The notes under the pieces are model-generated. The model was not told the DNA's origin, made no database searches, and was given only the letters and a program-made list of their open reading frames with translations. A program made the translations under genes and the position numbers. 33,534 bases of DNA from an uncultured Verrucomicrobia subdivision 3 bacterium (GTDB lineage: Bacteria > Verrucomicrobiota > Verrucomicrobiia > Limisphaerales > UBA11358), in NCBI GenBank assembly GCA_903820285.1, contig CAIJGS010000083.1:1-33534 (forward strand), given 5' to 3'. This document shows, piece by piece, positions 18,006 to 26,986 of the stretch; the first letter of the stretch is position 1; every line of letters starts with the position of its first letter.

Positions 18006-19283
18006 ATGAAAATAGCCGCCGTCATCCTTTGGTCGCTGGCCTTGAGCCTGCGCGCCGCCGAATTCGATGTCCGCCAGTATGGTGCCGTCGGTGACGGAAA
18101 ATCATTCGATACGACCGCCATCCAAAAGGCGCTCGACGCCTGTGACGGCACCGGCGGCACCGTGAAGTTCCCTCCTGGAATCTATCTCTCACAACCGCTG
18201 ACCCTGCATTCCCGCACCACTCTTGACCTGGTTGCTGGCGCCACCTTGCAGGCCGGTACCAATCAGAGCGATTTCATGAAGGTCCCCGGCGACTGGTTAA
18301 AAACCAAGGGCAGCGGTGAGTTTATCCCGCTCATCGGCGGCAAAGATCTGACCGATGTCACGCTCACCGGCAGCGGCGTCATAGATGGTGGCGGCTCCGC
18401 TTGGTGGGATGAAGCTGAAAAGGCGCGCCAGATCAAATCCGGCTACACTCTCCCTCGCCCCAACCTGATTGTCCTGGAACGCTGCCAAAACGTGCGGCTG
18501 GAAAACCTTAGCCTGCAAAACTCGCCCAAGTTTCATTTCGTCCCCACCGATTGCGACGGCGTGGTCATCAGCAACGTCACCATCTTGGCCCCCGCTCACG
18601 CCGCCAATACCGATGCCATTGATCCCAGCGGCCGGCACATGCTTATCACCAAATGCCACATTGACGTCGGCGACGACAACATTGCCATCAAGGGCGGCAA
18701 AAAACCGGCCGACGGCGGCTTTGAGAGCGAGGACATCACCATCACCGATTGCACCTTCCTCCACGGCCACGGTCTCAGCATCGGCAGCGAAACCGCCGGT
18801 GGCGTCCGCAATGTCACCGTGCACGATTGTACTTTCCTCAACACTGAAAACGGTCTTCGCATCAAATCCGATATCCGGCGCGGCGGCTTGGTCGAGAACA
18901 TCCGCTACCGCGACATCACCATGTCCAACGTGGTCCCTGCCATCACTTTCACCTGCTACTATCAAAAAAATTCGGCGGGCGATGCGACACACGGTACGGT
19001 CAGCCAGTCCGATACCGCTCCGGCGAAAGCCCTGAAGATTCCCGTCTTCCGGAACATCCAGGTCAGCAACCTTACCGCCACCTGCCAGAAAACTGCCGGC
19101 CTCATCTATGGCTTGCCCGATAGCTGCATCTCCAACGTGGTGCTGGAAAACGTCTTCATCACCGCCCCCAAAGGCTTTGAAATTCATAACGCCAAAGGGA
19201 TTCAGTTAAAAAATGTCACCGTCACCGCCGCCAAGGGCCTGCCATTTATATTGGACAATGCCCAGGTGGATGGCCTCAAATAG
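18006..19283 (+). CDS. Secreted GH28 polygalacturonase-like enzyme
   Basis: A 425-residue right-handed beta-helix enzyme with a signal peptide (MKIAAVILWSLALSLRAAEF, cleavage near residue 18). It begins with the usual DVRQYGAVGDG segment. All GH28 catalytic motifs are present: NTD at 201-203, DD at 223-224 (GDDNIAIK), GHG with His255, and RIK at 285-287. GH28 enzymes hydrolyse alpha-galacturonosyl bonds in homogalacturonan or rhamnogalacturonan by inversion. AGAGG at 17992-17996 is a weak ribosome-binding site 9 nt before the ATG. It is the first of four consecutive GH28 genes and is closely similar to the GH28 half of the next gene, so the two look like a tandem duplication. Whether it acts endo or exo cannot be told. 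Confidence 0.93.
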   Translation: MKIAAVILWSLALSLRAAEFDVRQYGAVGDGKSFDTTAIQKALDACDGTGGTVKFPPGIYLSQPLTLHSRTTLDLVAGATLQAGTNQSDFMKVPGDWLKTKGSGEFIPLIGGKDLTDVTLTGSGVIDGGGSAWWDEAEKARQIKSGYTLPRPNLIVLERCQNVRLENLSLQNSPKFHFVPTDCDGVVISNVTILAPAHAANTDAIDPSGRHMLITKCHIDVGDDNIAIKGGKKPADGGFESEDITITDCTFLHGHGLSIGSETAGGVRNVTVHDCTFLNTENGLRIKSDIRRGGLVENIRYRDITMSNVVPAITFTCYYQKNSAGDATHGTVSQSDTAPAKALKIPVFRNIQVSNLTATCQKTAGLIYGLPDSCISNVVLENVFITAPKGFEIHNAKGIQLKNVTVTAAKGLPFILDNAQVDGLK

Positions 19284-19299
19284 AATTATCGATTCACCC

Positions 19300-21237
19300 A
19301 TGAAACGTTTTGTTACCTTCCTGTTCACCCTGCTCCTGATTCCGACCGCCAGCCTGCGCGCTGCCGATGCCCCGGACCAGACCAAAAAGATAAAAATCAT
19401 TCTCGTTGGCGACTCCACCGTTACCGATAAGGTTGGCTGGGGCGCCGGTTTCAAACAATACCTCACCGATCAGGCGGAATGTATCAACACCTCCGCCGGC
19501 GGCCGTAGTTCCAAGAGCTTCCTCGCCGAGGGCCGCTGGCAAAAGGCGCTGGACCTCAAGGGTGACTACTACCTGATCCAGTTCGGCCACAACGATGAAC
19601 CCGGTAAAGGCCCCGACCGCGAGACCGATCCCAACACCACCTACACCCGGAACATGACCCGCTATGTGGACGAGGCCCGCGCCATCGGTGCCAAGCCCGT
19701 ACTCGTCACCTCCCTCGTCCGCCGCGCCTGGGATAAATCCGGCAACGGCAAAATCAATTCTTCCCTCATCCCCTACGTCGAAGCCGTCAAAAAGATCGCC
19801 GCCGAAAAACATGTTCCCCTCGTGGATTTGCATTCTCTCAGCCAGGCTCTTTGCGAAAAACTCGGCCAGCAGGAATGCAATCGATTAAGCCCCATCTTGG
19901 CCAGCAATCTGGTTGATAACACCCACCTCAACGCCAAAGGCAGCGCCGTCTTCGCCGGTTTGGTGGTCAAAGGTCTCGTGCAAGCCGTGCCGGAACTTGC
20001 CCCCTGCTTTCACGCCCAACCCGGCACCGCCAGCGCCAAGCTCTTTAACGTGCGCAACTATGGTGCCAAAGGCGATGGCCAGACTCTCGACACCGCCGCC
20101 ATTCAATCCGCCTTGGACGCCTGCGCTGCTGCCGGTGGCGGCCGGGTTGAAATTCCCGCCGGAACGTATTTGATCAAGCCCATCGTTTTGAAAGGCAATG
20201 GGCTTACCTTCCAATTGGATGATGGCGCCACCCTGCAAGCCACCGACAATTTTGCTGATTTTGACAGCCCGGAAAAACCCGGCGCCGTGGTGCCGCTTAT
20301 CAGCGCCAATGGGCTGACGGATCTCACCATCACCGGCCAGGGCACCATCGACGGAGCCGGTGCCAAATGGTGGCCGGCCGTCCGCGAAGCCAAGAAAGCC
20401 GGCCAGCCCGAGAGCCGCCATCGCCCGCGCCTGGTCATCCTTTCCAAATGCCTGAACACCCGGGTGGAAAACATCACCCTCCAGAATTCCCCCAGCTTTC
20501 ATCTCGTCCCCTCCGATTGCGAGGACACGACCATTGATGGCGTCACCATCCGCGCTCCGTTTGATTCTCCCAACACCGACGCCATGGACCCCAGCACCTG
20601 CCGTCATCTGCACATCCTCCGCTGCGTGCTGGATATCGGCGATGACAATATCGCCATCAAGTCCGGCCATGTGGATGCCGCCCATCCCAATGCCGCCTGC
20701 GAAGATATTCTCGTCGAAAACTGCACCTTCCTCCATGGCCATGGCATGAGCATCGGCAGTGAAACCACCGGCGGCGTCAAAGGCCTCACCGTACGGAACT
20801 GCACTTTCACCGGCACCGTCAGCGGCATCCGCATCAAAACCGACCGAACCCGCGGCGGCACCGTGGATGGCTGCACCTACACCGACCTCACCATGACCGA
20901 TGTCAAAACCCCCGTCAGCATCACCTGCTATTACCCCAAGGTGCCCAAGGAAGACACCACCGAACCGGTCACCGACCGAACGCCCCACTTTCAAAACATC
21001 ACCATTTCCAATCTCACCGCCACCGGCGCGCAAACCGCCGGCCTGCTGATCGGCCTGCCGGAAAGCCCCATCAACGGCCTGACCTTGGAAAATATCAACA
21101 TTGCGGCGGACAAGGGTTTTGAAATCCGCAACACCCGTAAGCTGCGCTTTAAAAACGCCAATATCGCGACCACCACCGGTCAAGCCTACACCATTCGCAA
21201 CTCCGAACTCCTCGGCTTCGGCAATTCCACCAAATGA
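19300..21237 (+). CDS. CE12 rhamnogalacturonan acetylesterase - GH28 fusion, secreted
   Basis: A 645-residue two-domain protein with a signal peptide (MKRFVTFLFTLLLIPTASLRA). Residues about 30-235 are an SGNH hydrolase of the rhamnogalacturonan acetylesterase type: GDST with Ser39, AGGRSS near 66-71, GHND with Asn98, and DNTHLN with Asp206 and His209. Residues about 247-645 are a full GH28 beta-helix: NTD 425-427, DD 448-449 (GDDNIAIK), GHG with His481, and RIK 511-513. All catalytic residues are intact in both halves. The product should remove acetyl groups and cut the same pectin backbone. The start is 16 nt after the previous stop; the frame opens 29 codons earlier, inside that gene, but the signal peptide fixes the ATG at 19300. 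No Shine-Dalgarno is seen. Confidence 0.92.
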   Translation: MKRFVTFLFTLLLIPTASLRAADAPDQTKKIKIILVGDSTVTDKVGWGAGFKQYLTDQAECINTSAGGRSSKSFLAEGRWQKALDLKGDYYLIQFGHNDEPGKGPDRETDPNTTYTRNMTRYVDEARAIGAKPVLVTSLVRRAWDKSGNGKINSSLIPYVEAVKKIAAEKHVPLVDLHSLSQALCEKLGQQECNRLSPILASNLVDNTHLNAKGSAVFAGLVVKGLVQAVPELAPCFHAQPGTASAKLFNVRNYGAKGDGQTLDTAAIQSALDACAAAGGGRVEIPAGTYLIKPIVLKGNGLTFQLDDGATLQATDNFADFDSPEKPGAVVPLISANGLTDLTITGQGTIDGAGAKWWPAVREAKKAGQPESRHRPRLVILSKCLNTRVENITLQNSPSFHLVPSDCEDTTIDGVTIRAPFDSPNTDAMDPSTCRHLHILRCVLDIGDDNIAIKSGHVDAAHPNAACEDILVENCTFLHGHGMSIGSETTGGVKGLTVRNCTFTGTVSGIRIKTDRTRGGTVDGCTYTDLTMTDVKTPVSITCYYPKVPKEDTTEPVTDRTPHFQNITISNLTATGAQTAGLLIGLPESPINGLTLENINIAADKGFEIRNTRKLRFKNANIATTTGQAYTIRNSELLGFGNSTK

Positions 21238-22583
21238 AAAAGATCCTGTTCTATTTGCTCCCCCTGCTGACCGCCATTACCGTCCCGGCCGCCGAAGAAG
21301 GCTGGCAACAGGTGCCGGAAATCCTGGCCCGCATCCAGCCGCCACAGATTCCCGCCCATGATTTCGTCATCACCGGCTATGGCGCTGTCGGAGACGGTGT
21401 CACCGATGCTTCCGCTGCGATTTCGCAAGCCATTACCGCTGCGGCCGCCTTGGGCGGCGGTCGGGTGGTGATTCCCGCCGGCTCGTTTGTTACCGGCCCG
21501 GTACGCCTGAAAAGCAACGTCGAACTGCATCTGGAAAAAGATGCCACCCTGCTCTTCAGCACCAACACTCAGCTCTACTTGCCCGCCGTCTTCACCCGCT
21601 TTGAAGGCATCGAATGTTACAACTATTCGCCGCTCATCTATACCGTCGGCCAGACCAACCTCGCCATCACCGGTGAAGGCACGCTCGATGGCCAGGCAGA
21701 CGCCTCTTGGTTGACTTGGAAAGGCGGCAAAAATGCTGGCAAACAAACACAAAACATCGCCCGCGCTCGCCTCGACAAAATGAACAACAATGAGGTCCCC
21801 GTGGATCTGCGTCGGTTTGGCGAAGGCGATTATTTGCGCCCTAACTTCATCCAGTTCCAGCGCTGCTCGCAGGTGCTGATCGAAGGTGTCAAAATCCGCC
21901 ACTCCCCCATGTGGGAAATTCATCCCCTGCTCTGCACCAATGTGATCGTGCGCGGCGTGGACATCTTCAGCCACGGCGCAAACAACGATGGCTGTGACCC
22001 CGAAAGCAGCCGTGATGTGCTCATTGAAAAGTGTATTTTCGACACCGGCGATGATTGCATCGCCATCAAATCCGGCCGTAACAACGACGGCCGCCGGGTC
22101 GGCGTTCCCTCCGTCAACCTCATCATTCGCGACTCCATCATGCGCGACGGCCACGCCGGCACCGCCATCGGCAGCGAAATCTCCGGCAGTTGCAGCAACG
22201 TGTTCGTCGAAAACTGCGAGATGAGCAGTTCCAATCTCGTCTGCGCCCTGCGCCTGAAATCCAACGCCATGCGCGGCGGCGAACTTCGCAACATCCACAT
22301 GCGGAACTGCCATGTTGGCCTGGTGAAAGACTCCGTCCTCCAGATCGACTTCCTTTACGATGAAGGCGCCAAAGGGCCTTTCAAGCCGGTGGCGAGTGAT
22401 GTAGACATCGAAAATGTCACCGTGGACCACACCCCCCGCGTGCTGAATGTCCGCGGTTTCCCCGCCGCCACCATCAGCAACATCTGGCTGCGCCATTGCA
22501 CCTTCAAAGAGGTGAAGAAGCCGGATGTGATGATCGAGGCGGATGTCAAACTGGCCGATTGCACGCTGGAACCGGCCAAATAA
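21234..22583 (+). CDS. Secreted GH28 enzyme, exopolygalacturonase-like
   Basis: A 449-residue GH28 enzyme with a signal peptide (MKKILFYLLPLLTAITVPAA). Catalytic motifs: NND at 250-252 (NNDGCDPES), DD at 273-274 (GDDCIAIKSG), GHA with His307 (DGHAGTAIGSE, where most relatives have GHG) and RLK at 340-342. The insert after the catalytic DD (RNNDGRRVGVPS) and the longer loops before the active site resemble bacterial exo-acting GH28 members that act on oligogalacturonides; this subdivision is inference. Its ATG overlaps the preceding stop codon (ATGA), so translation is coupled to the CE12-GH28 gene. Confidence 0.92.
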   Translation: MKKILFYLLPLLTAITVPAAEEGWQQVPEILARIQPPQIPAHDFVITGYGAVGDGVTDASAAISQAITAAAALGGGRVVIPAGSFVTGPVRLKSNVELHLEKDATLLFSTNTQLYLPAVFTRFEGIECYNYSPLIYTVGQTNLAITGEGTLDGQADASWLTWKGGKNAGKQTQNIARARLDKMNNNEVPVDLRRFGEGDYLRPNFIQFQRCSQVLIEGVKIRHSPMWEIHPLLCTNVIVRGVDIFSHGANNDGCDPESSRDVLIEKCIFDTGDDCIAIKSGRNNDGRRVGVPSVNLIIRDSIMRDGHAGTAIGSEISGSCSNVFVENCEMSSSNLVCALRLKSNAMRGGELRNIHMRNCHVGLVKDSVLQIDFLYDEGAKGPFKPVASDVDIENVTVDHTPRVLNVRGFPAATISNIWLRHCTFKEVKKPDVMIEADVKLADCTLEPAK

Positions 22584-22611
22584 GCCAACGTTTTTCTTCC
22601 TCCCCCGCGCC

Positions 22612-24621
22612 ATGACCAGCCAGCATAAGCCAGAGTGTTTGATCGCATGGTGGTGGGTTATCCTGCTGGTTGCGGGTCTGGGTTGGAGCAGTCTCATATC
22701 GGCTGGGGCAACTCCCATCCTGCCGGCGATCAATACCAATTTCATCGTCACCGTCACCAACAGCACTTATGGTGCGCTGGGCGACAATGCCACCGATAAC
22801 ACTTCTGCCATCCAAAGCGCCATCACCGCCGCCTCTCACGGTGGCCTCACCAACGGTCTGCTCGGCGGTTCCGTCCGTATTCCCGCCGGCACCAATGCCT
22901 ACCTGTGCGGTCCGCTCACTCTGGCCAATAACGTCAATTTCCAGATCGATGGCGGAGCCATCTTGCGTCTGCTCCCTTACGATAGCTATCCCGGCGGCAT
23001 TACCAGTCCCGCCAATTTTATCTCCGGCTCCAGCCTTACCAATATCGCCATCAGCGGCCCCGGTGCCATTGACGGCCAAGGCGCTCCTTGGTGGCCCGGT
23101 TACAAAACCAATTCGCGGCCCGTCATCGTCAGCTTTTCCAAATGCAGCCGCGTCCTCATACAGACGCTGACCATCTCCAACCCGCCCTGCCAGCACATGT
23201 CCATCAAAGGCTCCGGCGGCAATGTCACCATCCAGGGGCTCACCGAACTGGCGCCCGACTCCATCACCGGCAACCCGCTCTCGCACAATACTGACGGCAT
23301 TGACCTCGCCGAAACCAACTGCCTCGTGCAAAACTGCAACCTCAGCGTTGGCGACGACAACATTGCCATCGGCAGCAGTGCCGGCCTGTCTCGTGACATC
23401 GTCGTCACCAACTGCATCTTCGGCAATGGTCACGGCGTTTCCATCGGCAGTTACACCTCCAGCGGCGTGTCCAACCTCACCGTCATCAACTGCACGTTCA
23501 ACGGCACTCAAAACGGCATCCGCCTGAAATCCGACAACGACCGCGCCGGCCTGGTCCAAAATCTCTCCTACCTGAACCTCGGCATGACCAACGTGAACAT
23601 GCCTTTCGTCATCTACAGTTACTACAACAGCTCGATTTCACCTAACAATGTCGCCGCCATGCAGGCGGCCACCCAAGCCGTAGATACCGTGGTGAGCACC
23701 ACCCCCATCTGGCGAAATTTGCTGTTCAGCAATATCAACGGCACCGCCTCCAGCGGGAATCCTGCCGGTGCCGTCTGGTCCCGCACCGAACTGCCCGCCA
23801 CCAATTTTATCTTCAGCCACGTCAACTTCACCGCCTACGACACCTTCAATTTGTTCAATGTCAGCGGGGTCCAGTTCATTGACTCGCATTTCTACCTGCC
23901 CGCCAATATCAGCACCTTTACCCTCTTCAATGCCCAGATCACCGTCAGCAACAGTATGCCCGGTGCCAGTCAGGTTTCCTTTGATGGCCTTACCACCAAT
24001 GGCTACGGCAACTCATTTGTCTTCGCCAATGCTCCCGCCACCGCGGCCAATACCAACGTGATTGCCAACGGCCCCGTCACCCTCATCGGCAGTATTCTCA
24101 CCGTCAGCAATAGTTTCATTCTGACACCAACCACCGTGCTTAATTTTTGGCCGGGTACAAATGCCGCCAAGCTGGCGGTCGTCGGCAATCTCACCTTGGG
24201 TGGCACGAATAATATCGCTGCCGGCGCTGGCTTCACCAACGGCACCTACACCCTCATGAGTTGTACCGGCACCTTGAATGGCAGCCTGCCGAACTTGGGC
24301 CTCCTGCCCGCTACCAGCCATGCCACCCTGTTTAACCTGATCACCAACACCTCCCGGCAAATCAATCTGGTCGTTGCCGCACCCGCCGCCCCGCTCATCA
24401 ATAACGTACACCTCGTCAGCCAGACCAATCTCGTATTGACCGGCACCGGCGGGAACACCAACTTCAATTGCTACGTCCTGTTCACCACCAACCTGACGCA
24501 GACGCCAGCCATTTGGACGCGACTGGCCACAAATTCTTTCCAGCCCAACGGCACCTTCAGTTTCACAAATGCCATCACCACCAGCGCCCCCCGCCGGTTC
24601 TACCTGCTGCAATATCCGTGA
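22612..24621 (+). CDS. Secreted GH28-like enzyme with C-terminal beta-rich tail
   Basis: A 669-residue protein with a signal peptide or anchor (WWWVILLVAGLGWSSLISAG). Residues about 45-480 form a GH28 beta-helix with NTD at 226-228, DD at 248-249 (GDDNIAIGS), GHG with His274 and RLK at 304-306. Residues about 480-588 hold Asn/Thr-rich beta strands like autotransporter-associated repeats (TNGTYTLMSCTGTLNG). The last 80 residues (about 589-669) form a module ending PRRFYLLQYP that also ends two other large proteins here. The start is 28 nt after the previous stop with no Shine-Dalgarno. The extra tail suggests surface display or binding, unlike the three compact GH28 enzymes before it. Catalytic residues are complete, so activity is expected. 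Confidence 0.88.
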   Translation: MTSQHKPECLIAWWWVILLVAGLGWSSLISAGATPILPAINTNFIVTVTNSTYGALGDNATDNTSAIQSAITAASHGGLTNGLLGGSVRIPAGTNAYLCGPLTLANNVNFQIDGGAILRLLPYDSYPGGITSPANFISGSSLTNIAISGPGAIDGQGAPWWPGYKTNSRPVIVSFSKCSRVLIQTLTISNPPCQHMSIKGSGGNVTIQGLTELAPDSITGNPLSHNTDGIDLAETNCLVQNCNLSVGDDNIAIGSSAGLSRDIVVTNCIFGNGHGVSIGSYTSSGVSNLTVINCTFNGTQNGIRLKSDNDRAGLVQNLSYLNLGMTNVNMPFVIYSYYNSSISPNNVAAMQAATQAVDTVVSTTPIWRNLLFSNINGTASSGNPAGAVWSRTELPATNFIFSHVNFTAYDTFNLFNVSGVQFIDSHFYLPANISTFTLFNAQITVSNSMPGASQVSFDGLTTNGYGNSFVFANAPATAANTNVIANGPVTLIGSILTVSNSFILTPTTVLNFWPGTNAAKLAVVGNLTLGGTNNIAAGAGFTNGTYTLMSCTGTLNGSLPNLGLLPATSHATLFNLITNTSRQINLVVAAPAAPLINNVHLVSQTNLVLTGTGGNTNFNCYVLFTTNLTQTPAIWTRLATNSFQPNGTFSFTNAITTSAPRRFYLLQYP

Positions 24622-24716
24622 GTTCCCGCCCGTGTACCTGGTTCCCGCTCATTGAATCTGCATTGCGGCAAAAGCTTTGGCCGTTTAACTTTCTGCCTGA
24701 AGGAATATTGCGTTTA

Positions 24717-25868
24717 ATGAAACCTTATCGCCCAAAATTGCTGACCACTTGGTTTTTGCTCGCCCTTACCGGCCTGAACGTGCTTGTCGCTCAAGCACAA
24801 CCGGCAACTTTGGGCAACTTGCCGGCCGATGCCATCGCGACCAATAACCCCTACCAACTGCCCGACGGCCTCTATACCGAAATCACCACCGAACACGGCG
24901 TGGTTGTATGTGAATTGTTTTACACCAAAACCCCGCTCACCGTGGCCAGTTACGTGGGCTTGGCCGAAGGCACCCTCGGCCCCCAACCGCGCAAGCCGTT
25001 CTATGAGGGGCTCACCTGGCACCGGGTCGTCCCCGGCTTCGTCGTCCAGGGTGGCGACCCCACCGGCACCGGCGATGGCGGACCCGGCTATTCCTTCCCG
25101 GATGAAATCGTCCCCGGCCTCCACCATGACTCCGCCGGCGTATTGCAGATGGCCAACGACGGCCCCGACTCCAACGGCTCGCAATACTGCCTTATGCTCA
25201 GCCCCCAGCCCCACCTGAATTATCTGCATACCATTTTCGGCCACGTCGTACGCGGCCTGGACGTTCTGCCGCACATTCAGCAGGGCGATACCATGCATGT
25301 CAAAATCCTCCGGCTCGGCGTAGCCGCCCAGGCTTTTCATGCGGATAACACCACTTTCGCCGCCTTGCTGGCCAAGGCCAACCGTTACGGCGGAACATCC
25401 TCCCCAGGAACCAACTCACCCTTTGATGACCAGGATAAACTGCTGCCCACCGACTGGCCCCGCGCGGATGCCTATAACTTCAAACTCTCCAACTTTGAAC
25501 GCTTCACCGGCACCCGTGTCGCCGCCCGCATTTTTGCCAGATCCCCCGTGGCCGTGGACTATTTGGACACCTGGATGCAAAGCGAAGCTGCGCGCCTGAA
25601 CACCGGCACCCTGGCAATTTATTGTGCTGATCAGGATCGTTGGCACCTCGTGCTGGGGAAAGACGCTACTGTGAAGTTCAACCGCAATTCTCCTGCCACC
25701 GGGGCAACGGTTGAAAAATTTCTGGCCATCACCCGTCAGGAAAGCGACCAAGCCTTTGCCCGCGCCGCCGCCAAAGCCACCAGCGAAAAACCGCTGCCAG
25801 CCGGCCAAAACGTGAAATTTAAAGTGGACGCCGTCCTCGACGATCTCCTGTTCCGCCTGGAACCGTGA
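24717..25868 (+). CDS. Secreted cyclophilin-type peptidylprolyl isomerase with C-terminal extension
   Basis: A 383-residue protein with a signal peptide (LLTTWFLLALTGLNVLVAQAQ). Residues about 50-200 are a cyclophilin domain: WHRVVPGFVVQGGDPTGTG with active-site Arg103 and Gln111, VLQMANDGPDSNGSQY, and HTIFGHVVRGLDVL. It should catalyse proline cis-trans isomerisation in the periplasm. Residues about 215-383 form an extension I do not recognise, without Cys or membrane segments. The gene follows the fourth GH28 gene by 95 nt on the same strand, with GAAGGA 12 nt before the ATG. Its position suggests a folding helper for the secreted beta-helix enzymes; this is inference. It converges on the minus-strand operon with an 11-nt gap. 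Confidence 0.88.
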   Translation: MKPYRPKLLTTWFLLALTGLNVLVAQAQPATLGNLPADAIATNNPYQLPDGLYTEITTEHGVVVCELFYTKTPLTVASYVGLAEGTLGPQPRKPFYEGLTWHRVVPGFVVQGGDPTGTGDGGPGYSFPDEIVPGLHHDSAGVLQMANDGPDSNGSQYCLMLSPQPHLNYLHTIFGHVVRGLDVLPHIQQGDTMHVKILRLGVAAQAFHADNTTFAALLAKANRYGGTSSPGTNSPFDDQDKLLPTDWPRADAYNFKLSNFERFTGTRVAARIFARSPVAVDYLDTWMQSEAARLNTGTLAIYCADQDRWHLVLGKDATVKFNRNSPATGATVEKFLAITRQESDQAFARAAAKATSEKPLPAGQNVKFKVDAVLDDLLFRLEP

Positions 25869-25879
25869 ATCACCCCCGC

Positions 25880-26986
25880 CTACTTCGTCGCCATGTCCCG
25901 CGAAGTCGCCACCGCAATCACCCGCCCTTCCGTGCCCACCGCACAGTAAAAGTGATACACCACGCCCTTCCATTTCACCACCCAAGGCTTGTGCGCGTAG
26001 GTCTTGTCGTATGGTTCGGAAGCTTGAATCAGATGCGCCCCGCCCCATTTTGTCCAATGCACCAGATCATATGAGCAAGCAAACGTGTCGAACGCCCCCG
26101 GCTGCCAGCCCGCCCCAAAATAAAACATCACCCAGACATCCCCGATTTTGACAATCTGCGGGTCACCGCTCATGCCGCGCTGCTTCTCCTCGCCGTTCAC
26201 GATCACCGAATTGGTGCCGTATCGTTGCCAGTGTGTCATGTCCCGGGAAACCGCCATGCCAATCTGCTCGTAGCCGTTCTTGAATTTCCCGTTGTAAAAC
26301 ATCACCAACGGCCAGCCGAGCGTCTCGTCCGCATCATGAATGATCTGGCTCTTGTAAAGCGTCTTGGTCTCATAAGGACGCACATCCGCCTGCTTCGGCC
26401 CCAGCACCGGATTTTCCGCCAGCCGGGTCCACTCCTTGGGCTTCACCGCATTCTTGCTCCACGCCAGCCCGATGGCCAGCGGATCCGTTTCATACCCCTG
26501 CTTGCCTCCGCCAATGTAGGATAGCCAGTACCGGCCATTGAACTTTTCCAGGTTGTGCGTTCCCTCCCAGTGATAATCCGCCAGCGCAATGCCGCCATCC
26601 GCCTGCCACGCATCCCACGCATTCGTCTGATCAAAGGACAGGATTTTCCCCAGCTTCTCCCAGTGCAGCAGATCCTCACTGCGCGCCAGAAACGTCTGGT
26701 ACCCCACCTTGTTGGTGATGGCCACATACATCATGTACCAGTGATCTCCCCGGCAAAAAATGCTCGGACAATCCACGAACTCATTCGTGCCGCCGCCCCG
26801 GATCACCACGCCATACTTGAACGGCGTTTTCACTTCGTCATAGATCTGCGCCATCGTGTTCGTATCCACGAGCCGCCCTTCCGGAATCGCCGGAATTACC
26901 GTGCGAACCTCATTGGTCTCCGCCGTCAGCAGGACTTGGGAAAACCCCCAGCCTGCCGCCAGCACCGCCAATAAATTTTTTAGCAT
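25880..26986 (-). CDS. Secreted GH43-like five-bladed propeller glycosidase
   Basis: A 368-residue protein with a signal peptide (MLKNLLAVLAAGWGFSQVLL). Repeats such as WYMMYVAI...FLARSEDLLHWEKLG and MAVSRDMTHWQRYG are typical of the five-bladed glycosidase propellers (GH43, GH117, GH130 and relatives). Asp72 (FVDCPSIF) is in the place of the general base; candidates for the other acids are in WEGTHNLEKF and SGDPQIV. The exact CAZy family is not certain. The ATG overlaps the 3' end of the isomerase gene by 7 nt, so the two are translationally coupled. It is the third gene of the mutarotase-isomerase operon, which suggests it releases the sugar the isomerase uses. Confidence 0.75.
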   Translation of the reverse strand: MLKNLLAVLAAGWGFSQVLLTAETNEVRTVIPAIPEGRLVDTNTMAQIYDEVKTPFKYGVVIRGGGTNEFVDCPSIFCRGDHWYMMYVAITNKVGYQTFLARSEDLLHWEKLGKILSFDQTNAWDAWQADGGIALADYHWEGTHNLEKFNGRYWLSYIGGGKQGYETDPLAIGLAWSKNAVKPKEWTRLAENPVLGPKQADVRPYETKTLYKSQIIHDADETLGWPLVMFYNGKFKNGYEQIGMAVSRDMTHWQRYGTNSVIVNGEEKQRGMSGDPQIVKIGDVWVMFYFGAGWQPGAFDTFACSYDLVHWTKWGGAHLIQASEPYDKTYAHKPWVVKWKGVVYHFYCAVGTEGRVIAVATSRDMATK

